The notes under the pieces: generated by a model | Seen by the model: the letters and a program-made list of their open reading frames with translations, nothing else | Databases searched by the model: none | What the model was told of the DNA's origin: nothing | Position numbers and translations under genes: made by a program | Source: Massilia sp. ZL223 | GTDB lineage: Bacteria > Pseudomonadota > Gammaproteobacteria > Burkholderiales > Burkholderiaceae_D | Reading direction: 5' to 3' | Assembly (NCBI RefSeq): GCF_018119395.1 | Contig: NZ_JAGPWD010000014.1 | Location: 1 to 64,000 of the forward strand | DNA length: 64,000 nt | Shown: one piece after another, positions 46,301 to 55,667 of the stretch | Layout: the number at the start of each line of letters is the position of its first letter | How positions within the stretch are numbered: position 1 is the first letter of the stretch

Positions 46301-46320
46301 AAAATCATGAAAGCAAAAAT

Positions 46321-46343
46321 GGCTCGACTCGAGGAGTCAAGCC
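46321..46343 (-). terminator. Terminator between the two tRNA-Met genes
   Basis: On the minus strand GGCTTGACTC, loop, GAGTCGAGCC forms a hairpin that is followed by ATTTTTGC. It lies just after the upstream tRNA-Met copy. Each copy therefore has its own terminator. Confidence 0.65.
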
Positions 46344-46360
46344 ATTCGCTTGGAATTCTG

Positions 46361-46437
46361 TGGTGGTGATAGGTGGACTTGAACCACCGACCCCAGCATT
46401 ATGAGTGCTGTGCTCTAACCAGCTGAGCTATATCACC
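46361..46437 (-). tRNA. tRNA-Met (CAU), second copy
   Basis: Identical 77-base sequence to 46224-46300, including the CAU anticodon and encoded CCA, separated by 60 bases of unrelated spacer. It is the promoter-proximal copy. Confidence 0.95.
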
Positions 46438-46546
46438 GCAACGGCAGGCATTATCGCGGCTGCCTCTTACCCTGTCAAGCTTGGATCTTGTGCCGTCGTG
46501 CAAAAAAGCGTCGCATCAGGCACGAGGGACCCAGCATACCCGAAAT

Positions 46547-47116
46547 TCAGGGAAGCAGGAGCTCGACTTCCAGGTCCGCGCTGCCCTTGCCGGCGTAGCC
46601 GAGCCGCATCGCCGCCGCATAGGACAAGTCGATGATGCGGTCGTGCAGGAAGGGACCGCGGTCGTTCAGGCGCACCACCACGCTCTTGCCGTTCTCCAGG
46701 TTGGTAACGCGGGCGTAGGAGGGCAGCGGCAGGGTCGGATGCGCGGCGGTCAGCTGCAGCATGTCGTAGGGCTCGCCGATCGATCCCTTCTTGCCGTGGT
46801 AGCGCGTCCCGTACCAGGAACCCTTGCCGCGCTGCTTGAAGGGCGCCAGCTCGGTCATCGGCGTGAACTTCTTGCCAAGCACCTCGTAGGGCCGCTTGGC
46901 CCACTTATTGATGGGTTCGCGTTTCGGCACCGGTTCGGGGAGGGCGTCGACCATCTCCTGGGTGATGCCTTTCATGGGGCCGTCGTTCAGGTAATACTTG
47001 GACGGGACGGCGCCTGGAATGGTTTTCGACGGTGCAACGGTCGGGGTGCTGGAACAGGCTGCGAGCAGGGCGGAGATTGCGGCGATGAAGCCATAGCGGA
47101 AAAATGAAGTCGTCAT
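46547..47116 (-). CDS. rlpA: RlpA-like septal lytic transglycosylase lipoprotein
   Basis: Outer-membrane lipoprotein of 189 residues with lipobox LLAAC (SALLAACSSTP) and a double-psi beta-barrel domain with GKGSWYGTRYHGKKGSIGEPYD, LPLPSYARVTNLENGKSVVVRLNDRGPF and IDLSYAAAMRLG, the RlpA signature including the catalytic-type Asp and His. The SPOR domain found C-terminal in E. coli RlpA is absent. It would act on peptidoglycan at division sites. Start at ATG 47116. Confidence 0.9.
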   Translation of the reverse strand: MTTSFFRYGFIAAISALLAACSSTPTVAPSKTIPGAVPSKYYLNDGPMKGITQEMVDALPEPVPKREPINKWAKRPYEVLGKKFTPMTELAPFKQRGKGSWYGTRYHGKKGSIGEPYDMLQLTAAHPTLPLPSYARVTNLENGKSVVVRLNDRGPFLHDRIIDLSYAAAMRLGYAGKGSADLEVELLLP

Positions 47117-47204
47117 GCGGGAGGGCGGTGGCGCGCCACCGTATTGCTGATCAGCGGGAATGCTAACGGACTGATACACATTACCACAGGAAATTTACAT
47201 TTGG

Positions 47205-47232
47205 AAAAAACCTGTGGCGTGGATTCCACGCC
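47205..47232 (-). terminator. Terminator-like hairpin after miaA
   Basis: On the minus strand GGCGTGGA-A-TCCACGCC (47216-47232) is followed by ACAGGTTTTTTCC. It lies 19 bases past the miaA stop. Confidence 0.6.
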
Positions 47233-47251
47233 GGCAAACGCCATGGACTTG

Positions 47252-48208
47252 CTATTTTTGCAAATTCGCCAGGTGGGCCAGCATCGCCGGCGCCGGGTCC
47301 GGCCCCAGGCAGTCGAGCACGATCCGCTGCGGCATCGCGCGCAGCCAGGTGAGCTGGCGCTTGGCCAGCTGGCGCGTGGCGACGATGCCCGCTTCGCGCA
47401 AGCCAGCACGGTCGATGCGGCCGTCGAGGTATTCCCAGGCCTGGCGGTAGCCGACGCAGCGCATCGAGGGCAGGGATGGGTTCAGGTCGCCGCGGGCGCG
47501 CAGGCGCTTCACTTCTTCCACCAGGCCGGCATCGTCGCTCGCGCCCAGCATCTGGTCGAAGCGCAGCGCGATGCGCTGGTGCAGGACGCTGCGGTCCGAG
47601 GGTTCCAGGGCGAAGGACAGCAGCTCGAAAGGCAGCTCGGGCTTGGCGCGGCGCGCCAGCAGTTCCGACATCGGCTTGCCGCTCAGCTCGATGATTTCCA
47701 GCGCGCGGTTGATGCGCTGGGCGTCGTTCGGCGCCAGGCGGTCGGCCGTGGCCGGGTCCAGGGTGCGCAGCCTGGCGTGCATCCCGGGCCAGCCGATGCG
47801 CGCGGCTTCTTCCTCGATGGCGGCGCGCACCTGCGGGTCGGCGGTCGGCAGGTCGTCCAGGCCGTCGGTCAGGCCCTTGAAGTACATCATGGTGCCGCCC
47901 ACCAGCAGCGGCAACCTGCCGCGCGCCTGGATCTCGGCCACCAGGCGGATGGTGTCGGCGCTGAACTGCGCCACCGAATACGACTCGAGCGGATCGAGGA
48001 TGTCGATCAGGTGGTGCGGCGCGCTGGCCAGTTCTACCGGCGTCGGCTTGGCGGTGCCGATGTCCATCTCGCGGTAGATCAGGGCCGAGTCGACCGAGAT
48101 GATCTCCACCGGGTGTTCGCGCGCGATCGCCAGCGCCGCCGCCGTTTTGCCGGACGCGGTCGGGCCCATGATGGCCACCGCCATCGGTTTCTTCATCGTC
48201 GCCATCAT
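47252..48208 (-). CDS. miaA: tRNA dimethylallyltransferase
   Basis: Isopentenylates A37 of tRNAs reading UNN codons; its product is the substrate of MiaB in this window. The 318 residues have the P-loop [51 protein letters not shown] and [14 protein letters not shown]. The start is the ATG at 48208, which overlaps the mutL stop (ATGA). Adjacent to mutL as in most proteobacteria; hfq is not next to it. Confidence 0.96.
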   Translation of the reverse strand: MMATMKKPMAVAIMGPTASGKTAAALAIAREHPVEIISVDSALIYREMDIGTAKPTPVELASAPHHLIDILDPLESYSVAQFSADTIRLVAEIQARGRLPLLVGGTMMYFKGLTDGLDDLPTADPQVRAAIEEEAARIGWPGMHARLRTLDPATADRLAPNDAQRINRALEIIELSGKPMSELLARRAKPELPFELLSFALEPSDRSVLHQRIALRFDQMLGASDDAGLVEEVKRLRARGDLNPSLPSMRCVGYRQAWEYLDGRIDRAGLREAGIVATRQLAKRQLTWLRAMPQRIVLDCLGPDPAPAMLAHLANLQK

Positions 48209-50109
48209 TGACCGCGCAGGAAAAGCTTGTCGAGAGCGGCGATCTCGAGCTGGACCCAGGTCGGGCGGCCGTGGTTGCACTGGTCGGCGCGCTCGGTGCT
48301 TTCCATCTGGCGCAGCAGCGCGTTCATCTCGGGCGTGGACAGGATGCGGTTGGCGCGCACCGCCGTGTGGCAGGCGAGGGTGCCCAGCAGTTCGTTGCGG
48401 CGCTCGACCAGCACGCGCGAGCCGCCGAATTCGCGCACGTCGCGCAGCACGTCGCGCGCCAGGGTCTGGGCGTCGGCGTTCTTCAGCAGCGAGGGCACCG
48501 AGCGTACCGCCAGGGTGGTGGGCGAGAGCGCGGCGATGTCGAAGCCGAGCGCCTTGAGCGTGTCCTGGTGGTCCTGGGCGGTCGCCACTTCCACCGCATC
48601 GGCGTAGAAGGTCACGGGGATCAGGAGCGACTGCACCTGCATTTCTTCCTGGCCGTCCAGACGCGCGTCCAGCGCATGCTTGAGCTGCTCGTAGAGGATG
48701 CGCTCGTGCGCCGCGTGCATGTCGACCAGCACCAGGCCCTTGGTGTTCTGGGCCAGGATGTAGATGCCGTGCAGCTGGGCCAGTGCGAAGCCGAGCGGGA
48801 AGTCCTCGTTCGACAGCGGGCGGTCCGAGGCCGACAGCGGCACATTCGCGGGCGAAGGCGCCGGGGCCTCCGGACGCGAGGATTCGTTCGCGGCGAACAG
48901 CGCGCCGTAGGCGGCGGTGCTTTGCGCTACGCCCGCGCGCGGCTCGTCCCAGCGGCTGCCGGCCGGGAAGGGAGAGGGCGAGAAGGTCGGGGACAGCTGG
49001 GCGCCGAACGAGGTCTGCTCGTGCGGGCGCGGCTGCCAGACCGGCGTGCCGGTCGGCCTGATCTCGGCCGCGCTGATCGGCGCCGGCGCGCTGCCGTGCG
49101 CGGTGGCCGAGGTCTGGGCCAGGGTGCGCTGCACCGCGTGGAACACGAACTGGTGCACGGCGCGGCTGTCGCGGAAGCGCACTTCGATCTTGGACGGGTG
49201 GACGTTGACGTCCACCAGCGCCGGGTCGAGTTCGAGCGCCAGCACATAGGACGGGAAGCGGTCGCCGTGCAGCACGTCCTGGTAGGCCGCGCGTACCGCG
49301 TGCACCAGCAGCTTGTCGCGCACGAAGCGCCCGTTCACATAGAAGAACTGGCCGTCGGCGCGCGCCTTGGAGGCCGTCGGCAGGCCGACGTAGCCGTGCA
49401 GGCGCAGCGGGCCGGCCGATTCGTCCAGCGCCAGGCGCGCTTCGGCGAAATCGCCGCCGAGGATCTGGGCGCTGCGTTTGGCCGGTTCGCTCACGTTCCA
49501 GTGGTCGATGGTGCGGCCGTTGTGCGTCAGGCTGAAGGACACGTCCGGCCGCGCCAGCGCGATGCGGCGTACGACTTCGGCGCAGTGGGCGTATTCGGTC
49601 TGTTCCGACTTGAGGAACTTGCGCCGCGCGGGCGTATTGAAGTACAGGTCCTGGACGTCGATGGTGGTGCCGAAGGCGCCGGACGAGGGTGCCACGGTGC
49701 CGTGGTGCGAACCGACGATTTCGTAGGCGTGGGGCGAGCCGGCGGTGCGCGAGGTGATGCGCACGGCGGACACCGCCGCGATCGAGGCCAGGGCCTCGCC
49801 GCGGAAGCCCAGGGTGGACACGTTCTCGAGATCGGTCAGCGAGGCGATCTTCGAGGTGGCGTGGCGCGACAGGGCGAGCGGCAATTCCTCGGGCGGGATG
49901 CCGCGGCCGTTGTCGGTGATCGCGATGCGCTTGACGCCGCCTTCCTCCAGGCGCACGGTGATCTGGGTCGAGCCCGCATCGAGCGCGTTTTCCAGCAGTT
50001 CCTTGACCACGGCCGATGGCCGCTCGACCACTTCGCCGGCGGCGATCTGGGAGATGAGCTGGTCGGGGAGTTGCTGGATGGGACGGTAGGTGAGGACGGG
50101 CGCGTTCAT
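48205..50109 (-). CDS. mutL: DNA mismatch repair protein MutL
   Basis: 634 residues. GHKL ATPase domain: [49 protein letters not shown]. The middle 130 residues are a variable Ser/Pro/Ala linker. The C-terminal domain contains [12 protein letters not shown], which fits the DxHA-x2-E-x4-E endonuclease motif with Met in place of Gln. Thus this MutL could nick DNA itself, as expected for a genome that does not use MutH; I see no mutH here. Coupled to miaA. Confidence 0.95.
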   Translation of the reverse strand: MNAPVLTYRPIQQLPDQLISQIAAGEVVERPSAVVKELLENALDAGSTQITVRLEEGGVKRIAITDNGRGIPPEELPLALSRHATSKIASLTDLENVSTLGFRGEALASIAAVSAVRITSRTAGSPHAYEIVGSHHGTVAPSSGAFGTTIDVQDLYFNTPARRKFLKSEQTEYAHCAEVVRRIALARPDVSFSLTHNGRTIDHWNVSEPAKRSAQILGGDFAEARLALDESAGPLRLHGYVGLPTASKARADGQFFYVNGRFVRDKLLVHAVRAAYQDVLHGDRFPSYVLALELDPALVDVNVHPSKIEVRFRDSRAVHQFVFHAVQRTLAQTSATAHGSAPAPISAAEIRPTGTPVWQPRPHEQTSFGAQLSPTFSPSPFPAGSRWDEPRAGVAQSTAAYGALFAANESSRPEAPAPSPANVPLSASDRPLSNEDFPLGFALAQLHGIYILAQNTKGLVLVDMHAAHERILYEQLKHALDARLDGQEEMQVQSLLIPVTFYADAVEVATAQDHQDTLKALGFDIAALSPTTLAVRSVPSLLKNADAQTLARDVLRDVREFGGSRVLVERRNELLGTLACHTAVRANRILSTPEMNALLRQMESTERADQCNHGRPTWVQLEIAALDKLFLRGQ

Positions 50110-50184
50110 GCCGGGATTATATCGCGGCGGGGTTGAGGCGGATCAGGCTCGGCGGGAATTCGGAAGCGATTGTGGTCTGCTTGC

Positions 50185-50296
50185 AAACTTGGGTTCCCGC
50201 CTTCGCGGGAATGACGTTTTGAGGGGGCAGGCCACAACAGCTGTTATGGAACGCTACTTCAGCACGTCATTCCCGCGAAGGCGGGAACCCAAGTTT
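50185..50296. repeat. Inverted pair of palindromic repeats
   Basis: Copy one (50185-50216) and the reverse complement of copy two (50265-50296) are identical over 32 bases, with stem TTCCCGC/GCGGGAA. The spacer is 48 bases. The pair lies between mutL and the cyclophilin gene. Confidence 0.9.
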
Positions 50297-50309
50297 TCGT
50301 GCAGACCGC

Positions 50310-51242
50310 TTACTTCTGCTCCCTCACCGGAATCGGCGCATTGCACAAATCAATCCGCCCCGCCGGCACCTTGGTCCACGGACCACCCCGATTGCGCTGC
50401 GCCTCCACGACAGCCTGGAAGGCCGCGCTATCCGTCCGCATCACCTCGAACTTGCTGCGCTCCGCCTCCGGCACATCCGCCGCCATGCGCACGCTGGCGA
50501 TCGGCGTACGCTGCTCGGCCTTTTCATAGAAGCCCGCCGCCGCCGTCCCGCGCGGCATGACGGTCAGGAGCGGCATGCCGTGCACGACGCGTCCGACCAC
50601 GGTGATGTTGCGGTCCAGGTGGCGCGGCGCATGGCCGATGACGGTGTACAGCTGCGAGCCGTTGCCGGTATCGGCGCCGTTGTCGCGCGCCACGCCCACC
50701 ATGCCGTAGCAGTGCGGCAGCCAGGTCTCGCCCGTGGCCGGGTCGCGCGCCACCGGGAAGCCGTTCGCGTGGCCGACCTGCGGCGCATACACGTCCGGCT
50801 CCTTGAGGCGGGTAAAGCCGCTGGTGCCCTTGATCGGCACCGTGAACTCGGCCTTCACCGTCTTGGCCGCCTTGAAAGGCTTCGGATTTTCCTCGTCCGG
50901 GTCGCCCCACTGCACCACGAAGCCGTCCTGGGCGCGCATGATCCACAGGCCGTCGAAGTAGCGCTCGCGCACCAGGGCGCGGATGTTGGCCGCCGTATTC
51001 GGCGCGAAGGCCGGGGCCAGTTCGATGATCACGCGGCCGGCCGGCAGCTCGATGTACATCGTGTTCTCGGGATCGAGCGGGCGCCATTCGGATGGCTTGG
51101 ACGCCTTGACCACGTCCGCCACCGAGGGCTTGGGCGGCAGCTCCTTGGCCGCCTTGGGTGCCGCTGCGAAGGCGCTGGACGAGGCCAGCAGGGCCAGGCC
51201 AAGGGAAGTGGACAGCGTAGTGCGAAGGGTGGTCAAGCTCAT
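50310..51242 (-). CDS. Periplasmic cyclophilin-type peptidylprolyl isomerase
   Basis: 310 residues, signal peptide [27 protein letters not shown] short Lys/Pro linker and a cyclophilin-like domain follow ([91 protein letters not shown]). The segment after FVVQ is longer than in the E. coli PpiA type. It would fold periplasmic or outer-membrane proteins. Divergent from the DedA gene. Confidence 0.9.
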   Translation of the reverse strand: MSLTTLRTTLSTSLGLALLASSSAFAAAPKAAKELPPKPSVADVVKASKPSEWRPLDPENTMYIELPAGRVIIELAPAFAPNTAANIRALVRERYFDGLWIMRAQDGFVVQWGDPDEENPKPFKAAKTVKAEFTVPIKGTSGFTRLKEPDVYAPQVGHANGFPVARDPATGETWLPHCYGMVGVARDNGADTGNGSQLYTVIGHAPRHLDRNITVVGRVVHGMPLLTVMPRGTAAAGFYEKAEQRTPIASVRMAADVPEAERSKFEVMRTDSAAFQAVVEAQRNRGGPWTKVPAGRIDLCNAPIPVREQK

Positions 51243-51420
51243 GATGCGTGGTCTCCTCGTTGCGGCCGCGCCGCCTTGTTGTCGGGTATCGCGGGATTGT
51301 AATCCGGAATGCTGTCAAAGCATCAAGTCTGTTGTTTGAGTAGTCCCGGAAACAGGGCGCCGGGCCTCCTTTTCAGAGGGCGACTAATGGTATGATGTAA
51401 AGCTACCCTCTAGGAAAATT

Positions 51421-52065
51421 ATGGATCTGATGCAACTCTTCGACATGGTCCTGCATGTCGATAAGACGCTGGGCACCTTGCTGGCCCAGTACGGCACTTA
51501 CGTCTACATGGTGCTGTTCGCCATCGTGTTCTGCGAGACGGGCCTGGTGGTCCTGTTCTTCTTCCCCGGGGATACCCTGCTGTTCATCGCCGGCGCCTTC
51601 TGCGCCACCGGCCAGATGAACTATCCGCTCCTGATGGGCCTGCTGGTGCTGGCGGCCGTGACGGGCAATACCCTGAATTACTACATCGGCGAGGCCGTCG
51701 GCCACCGCATGTTTACCCACAATTACCGCTGGATCAACAAGGATGCGCTGACCCGCACCCACGAGTTCTTCGAAAAGCACGGCGGCAAGACCATCGTCCT
51801 GGCCCGCTTCGTGCCGGTGGTGCGCACCTTCGCGCCCTTCGTGGCGGGCGTGTCCGACATGACGAGCGCGCGCTTCCAGGTGTACAACATCTCCGGCGCG
51901 CTGCTGTGGGTGGCCAGCCTGGTCACCGGCGGCTATTTCTTTGGCAACATCCCGATCATCCGCGACCACCTGACCGAGATCGTGCTGGTGGGCGTGAGCG
52001 CCGCCATCGTGCCGCTCGCGATCGGCGGGCTGGTCAAGTTCAGCCGGCGCATGCTCAGCCGCTAA
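51421..52065 (+). CDS. DedA-family membrane protein
   Basis: 214 residues with about five membrane helices, the DedA pattern VFCETGLVVLFFFPGDTLLFIAG, FFEKHGGKTIVLARFVPVVRTFAPFVAGVSDM and a C-terminal GYFFGNIPIIRDHL. DedA proteins are implicated in undecaprenyl phosphate/phospholipid flipping and membrane-potential upkeep. A TATGAT -10-like box is at 51391-51396, with AGGAAAA just before the ATG. Confidence 0.93.
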   Translation: MDLMQLFDMVLHVDKTLGTLLAQYGTYVYMVLFAIVFCETGLVVLFFFPGDTLLFIAGAFCATGQMNYPLLMGLLVLAAVTGNTLNYYIGEAVGHRMFTHNYRWINKDALTRTHEFFEKHGGKTIVLARFVPVVRTFAPFVAGVSDMTSARFQVYNISGALLWVASLVTGGYFFGNIPIIRDHLTEIVLVGVSAAIVPLAIGGLVKFSRRMLSR

Positions 52066-52079
52066 TTGCCATCCTGACC

Positions 52080-52110
52080 AAGGCCGCAGATTCTGCGGCC
52101 TTGTTGCTTC
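52080..52110 (+). terminator. Terminator of the DedA gene
   Basis: AAGGCCGCAG, loop ATT, CTGCGGCCTT, then GTTGCTTC. It begins 15 bases after the stop. Confidence 0.85.
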
Positions 52111-52176
52111 AGCGCACTCAAGTTTTGGCGCCTTCGAGCCGATAAGCATGGGGTAAGCCCACTCATCTGGAACCTC

Positions 52177-53211
52177 ATGCGCAACCTCATCGCACTGTTC
52201 GCCCTCAGCCTGGTCACGGCGACGGCAAGCGCGAACGATCCCGCTCCCAAGACCGACAAGGCGGCCAAGCCGGAGCTCGTCAAGGCTTCGATCAAGCCCA
52301 ACCTGAAGGCCTCCGCAGTTTCTGCCCTGCCGGCCCCTGCGGCCGCCCAGAAGTCCGAGGAAGAGGCCGAGGTCGACCTGTCGGTCCGCATCGCCGAGAA
52401 GCTGGCCGAGCTGCGCGCCAAGCAGGAAGCGCGCGCCCAGGCCGCGGCCCGCGCCCGCAAGGCGGCGGACGCCAGGCGCAAGCAGGAAGCCCTGGCCGCC
52501 GCCGCGGCCGCGGCCAAGGAGCACGCGCCCAAGAACGGCACCCACTGGAGCTACGACGGCGAATTCGGCCCGGCCAACTGGGCCAATATCAATTCAAACT
52601 GGGCCAAATGCTCGACCGGCAACCGCCAGTCGCCGATCGACCTGCGCGACGGCATGAAGGTCGACCTGGAACAGATCGCCTTCGACTACCACCCGAGCTC
52701 GTTCAACGAGATCGACAACGGCCACACCATCCAGGTCAACGTCGGCGGCGGCAACTTCCTCACGGTCGGCAACACGACCTATGAACTGCAGGGCTTCCAC
52801 TTCCACCGCCCGTCGGAAGAGCGCATCAACGGCAAGGGCACGGAGATGGTGGTGCACCTGGTGCACAAGAGCTACGACGGCAAGCTGGCTGTGCTGGCCG
52901 TGCTGCTCGAACGCGGCACGGCCAATCCGATGATCCAGACCGTGTGGAACAACCTGCCGCTGGAAAAGCAGACCACGGTGTCGCCGTCGATCGTGCTGGA
53001 CGTGAACGAGATCCTGCCGGCGAAGCGTGAATACTTCACCTACATGGGTTCGCTGACCACGCCGCCGTGCACCGAGGACGTGCTATGGCTGGTGATGAAG
53101 CAGCCGATGACGGCTTCGCCGCAGCAGATGGCCTTGTTCTCGCGGCTGTATCCGCTGAATTCGCGGCCGGTACAGGCGAGTAATGGACGGATGATCAAGG
53201 AATCGATGTAA
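52177..53211 (+). CDS. Periplasmic alpha-type carbonic anhydrase with coiled-coil stem
   Basis: Reversible hydration of CO2. 344 residues: signal peptide MRNLIALFALSLVTATASA, a Lys/Pro/Ala linker, an Ala/Lys/Arg/Glu-rich predicted coiled coil at about 64-115, then the alpha-CA domain (from WSYDGEFGPANW). Zinc ligands His208, His210 (QGFHFHRPSE) and His227 (VVHLVHK) are present, together with NRQSPIDLR and LTTPPCTE. The N-terminal extension of about 100 residues is not part of the usual bacterial enzyme and may oligomerise or anchor it. It stands alone between terminators. Confidence 0.92.
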   Translation: MRNLIALFALSLVTATASANDPAPKTDKAAKPELVKASIKPNLKASAVSALPAPAAAQKSEEEAEVDLSVRIAEKLAELRAKQEARAQAAARARKAADARRKQEALAAAAAAAKEHAPKNGTHWSYDGEFGPANWANINSNWAKCSTGNRQSPIDLRDGMKVDLEQIAFDYHPSSFNEIDNGHTIQVNVGGGNFLTVGNTTYELQGFHFHRPSEERINGKGTEMVVHLVHKSYDGKLAVLAVLLERGTANPMIQTVWNNLPLEKQTTVSPSIVLDVNEILPAKREYFTYMGSLTTPPCTEDVLWLVMKQPMTASPQQMALFSRLYPLNSRPVQASNGRMIKESM

Positions 53212-53213
53212 AG

Positions 53214-53244
53214 AAAAGCCCGGCGATGCCGGGCTTTTGTTTTT
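53214..53244 (+). terminator. Terminator of the carbonic anhydrase gene
   Basis: AAAAGCCCGGC, loop GAT, GCCGGGCTTTT, then GTTTTT. Confidence 0.9.
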
Positions 53245-53284
53245 GAGGCGTTGTCACAGCTAATCAATGCCCGCAACCGTAAAA

Positions 53285-53317
53285 CCGTCATCCCGGCGAA
53301 GGCCGGGATCCAAGTTT
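53285..53317. repeat. Single palindromic repeat
   Basis: CCGTCATCCCGGCGAAGGCC followed by GGGATCCAAGTTT, a 33-base member with stem ATCCCGGC/GCCGGGAT. The stretch 53358-53390 (AACTTGGGGTCAG then CGCCGGAAGTCG) may be a decayed inverted partner. Confidence 0.8.
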
Positions 53318-53431
53318 GCGTATGTTGCCACTTCGTATGAATAAGGTGGTACGCAACGAACTTGGGGTCAGTTCACTTCGCCGGAAGTCGTAGGCGCCAG
53401 TGGCGCGTACGACGGTGCTACTGCTACGGGA

Positions 53432-54205
53432 TTAGAAGATGCGGTAGTGGCCTTCCCAGCTTTCCCCCGCGCTGAGGGTATGCGGATCTAGCAGTGCCGG
53501 TTCGATGCACACGAAACGGCGATATTCTTCATCTTCCATATCGGCCAGCGCGGCGGCGTCCGCCGCGCCCGGATTCCACACCACCGCGTCCGTAAAGCCT
53601 TCCTGCTCCAGCGTCAGAGTCCGCGCGCCGGTGGCCATCGTGATCGCGCCAGGGATAGCTTGATAGACCTGATCCAGCTTGTCCTCGATCGCCAGCGTCT
53701 GCGCCGCCACGCCGTCGATGCGCACCTCGCGCAGTTCCGGCACCAGGTGATAGGTATGCAGCGCCGCCGCGAACGGGAAGGGCGACTCGCCCGTATTGCG
53801 CACCGTGAGCGTCATCGCCAGCTCATTGCCTTGCACGGCCACCCGCAGCGCCAGCGCGAAGCGGTGCGGCCAGGCGGTGGCGAGCTTCTCCGGCAGGTCG
53901 GATTCGTTCAGGCCAAATACCGCCCAGCCCTGGCCGCTGTCTTCCAGGCGCCAGGTGCTGACGCGCGCAAAGCCGTGCCGCATGCCGCTGCCGCGCTCGG
54001 CGAATTGCGGGAAGATCACCGGCACGCCGCCGCGGATCGCCTTGGTCCCGTCCAGCGCCGACTTGGCGCTGCAGAACATGCGTTCCGCGCCGTCCGCGCC
54101 CTTCCACGAAATCAGGTGCGCGCCGTACAGGGTGACGATCGCCTCGGCACCATCGTCCGATGCGATGCGGATCGCGGGCAGCTGCCCGAAGGTGGTCTGG
54201 TGCAT
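53432..54205 (-). CDS. D-hexose-6-phosphate mutarotase (YeaD-like)
   Basis: Aldose-1-epimerase-fold protein of 257 residues that would interconvert anomers of glucose-6-phosphate or related sugars. Visible: GAHLISWKGADGAERMFCSAKSALDGTKAIRGGVPVIFPQFAERG, RHGFAR (His), FAAALHTYHLV (His), VVWNPG, and FVCIEPALL (catalytic Glu). Directly downstream of amiC with no gap, so probably co-transcribed although unrelated in role. Confidence 0.9.
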   Translation of the reverse strand: MHQTTFGQLPAIRIASDDGAEAIVTLYGAHLISWKGADGAERMFCSAKSALDGTKAIRGGVPVIFPQFAERGSGMRHGFARVSTWRLEDSGQGWAVFGLNESDLPEKLATAWPHRFALALRVAVQGNELAMTLTVRNTGESPFPFAAALHTYHLVPELREVRIDGVAAQTLAIEDKLDQVYQAIPGAITMATGARTLTLEQEGFTDAVVWNPGAADAAALADMEDEEYRRFVCIEPALLDPHTLSAGESWEGHYRIF

Positions 54206-54206
54206 G

Positions 54207-55667
54207 TCAGGTCTGGCGGCTCTTGGCCATGGGTGGGTTGTCGGCGAAATAGCGGCGGATGCCCTTGGTGATGGCGTCGGCCAGCTTGTCCTGGTAACCG
54301 TCGTCGTTCAGCTTCGCTTCTTCTTCCGGGTTCGAGATGAAGGCCGTCTCGACCAGGATCGACGGGATGTCCGGCGCCTTCAGCACCGCGAAGCCGGCCT
54401 GCTCGACGGCCGCCTTGTGCAGGCGGTTGATGCCGCCGATCTCGCCCAGCACGGCCTTGCCGAGCTTGAGGCTGTCGTTGATCTGGGCCGTGGTCGAGAG
54501 GTCGAACAGCACGCTGGCCAGCTGCTTGTCGGCGGTGGCGTAGCTGGCGCCGCCGATCAGGTCGGCCTTGTTCTGGTCGTTCGCCAGCCAGCGCGCCGCG
54601 CTCGAGCTGGCGCCTTTTTCCGACAGCACGAACACCGAGGAGCCGCGTGCCGTCGGCGACACGAAGGCGTCCGCGTGGATCGAGACGAACAGGTCGGCGT
54701 CGACCTTGCGCGCCTTTTGCACGCGGGTGCCGAGCGGGACGAAATAATCGCCGTCGCGGGTCAGCATCACGCGCGTGTTGGGCAGCTGTTCCAGCCTGGC
54801 CTTGAGGCGCTTGGCCACCGCCAGCACGATGTCCTTCTCGCGGCTGCCGCGCGCGCCGATCGCGCCCGGGTCCTCGCCGCCGTGGCCCGGATCGAGCGCG
54901 ATGGTGACCATGCGCGTGACCTTCTGGGCCGGGCCCTTGGGCACCGTTTTCGTGGGCGAGGGCGGCGGCTGCACCGGCTGGGCCGGCTGCGTGCCGTTCA
55001 GGCCCGACAGCTCGGCTTCCATGCGCGCGATCGCGTCCGGCACGGGATTCTGCTGGGCGGGCGGCGTCACCGGCGCCGGCGTCGGGATCTGCACGGGCGC
55101 CGTGCCGGCCACTGGTTCGCCCAGGGCCTGGTTGCCCGGCGTGCTCGGCGCAGGCACCGTGCTCCATTCGCCCTTTTCGATCATGGCGGCGATCGGGTCG
55201 ACCGGCTTGAGCGGATACAGGTCGAAGATCAGGCGGTGCTGGTAGCCGGCCACCGGGGCCAGGGTCAGCACTTCCGGCTTGACCTCTTCCTTCAGGTCGA
55301 ACACCAGGCGCACCACGTTCGGACGATTCTGGCCGACGCGCACCTGCTTGATGTAGGGATCGTTCGGCTCGATCTTGGCGACCAGGCTCTTGAGGGTGCT
55401 GTTCAGGCCCAGGCCCTCGATGTCGACCACCAGCCGCGGCGGATCGGGCACCATGAAGTGTTCGGTCTTGAGATTGGTGTCGTTTTCCAGGGTCACCCGG
55501 GTGTATTCGGGCGCGGGCCAGACGCGCACCGCCAGGATCTGGGCGGCGCTGGCGGGCAGCGGAGAGATCACGGACAGCAGCAGCGTACCCCCGGCCTTGA
55601 GCAGGGTACGGCGGCGCGGCGATCCGGGAATCAAGGCGGGGGTACGAAGGCGAGACGGTCGAGGCAT
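54207..55667 (-). CDS. amiC: N-acetylmuramoyl-L-alanine amidase with AMIN domain
   Basis: Division-site peptidoglycan amidase, 486 residues. A twin-arginine signal (RRRTLLKAGGTLLLSV) and an AMIN domain (about 41-150) come first. A Pro/Ala-rich linker (about 165-245) and an Amidase_3 domain follow, with zinc-ligand segments DPGHGGEDPGAIG, SIHADAF, and the catalytic Glu in LVETAFISNPEEE. Tat export matches AmiA/AmiC in E. coli. The start overlaps the end of tsaE. Confidence 0.94.
   Translation of the reverse strand: MPRPSRLRTPALIPGSPRRRTLLKAGGTLLLSVISPLPASAAQILAVRVWPAPEYTRVTLENDTNLKTEHFMVPDPPRLVVDIEGLGLNSTLKSLVAKIEPNDPYIKQVRVGQNRPNVVRLVFDLKEEVKPEVLTLAPVAGYQHRLIFDLYPLKPVDPIAAMIEKGEWSTVPAPSTPGNQALGEPVAGTAPVQIPTPAPVTPPAQQNPVPDAIARMEAELSGLNGTQPAQPVQPPPSPTKTVPKGPAQKVTRMVTIALDPGHGGEDPGAIGARGSREKDIVLAVAKRLKARLEQLPNTRVMLTRDGDYFVPLGTRVQKARKVDADLFVSIHADAFVSPTARGSSVFVLSEKGASSSAARWLANDQNKADLIGGASYATADKQLASVLFDLSTTAQINDSLKLGKAVLGEIGGINRLHKAAVEQAGFAVLKAPDIPSILVETAFISNPEEEAKLNDDGYQDKLADAITKGIRRYFADNPPMAKSRQT

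Noticed and set aside
48205-50136. 640-codon plus-strand frame opposite mutL
   Set aside because: MutL on the minus strand has all its motifs; the opposite frame is a shadow.
11728-53317. Palindromic repeats as ordinary rho-independent terminators
   Set aside because: They have a conserved CAAGTTT tail and no T-tract, and lie as inverted pairs with matched stems, so they fit a repeat family better.
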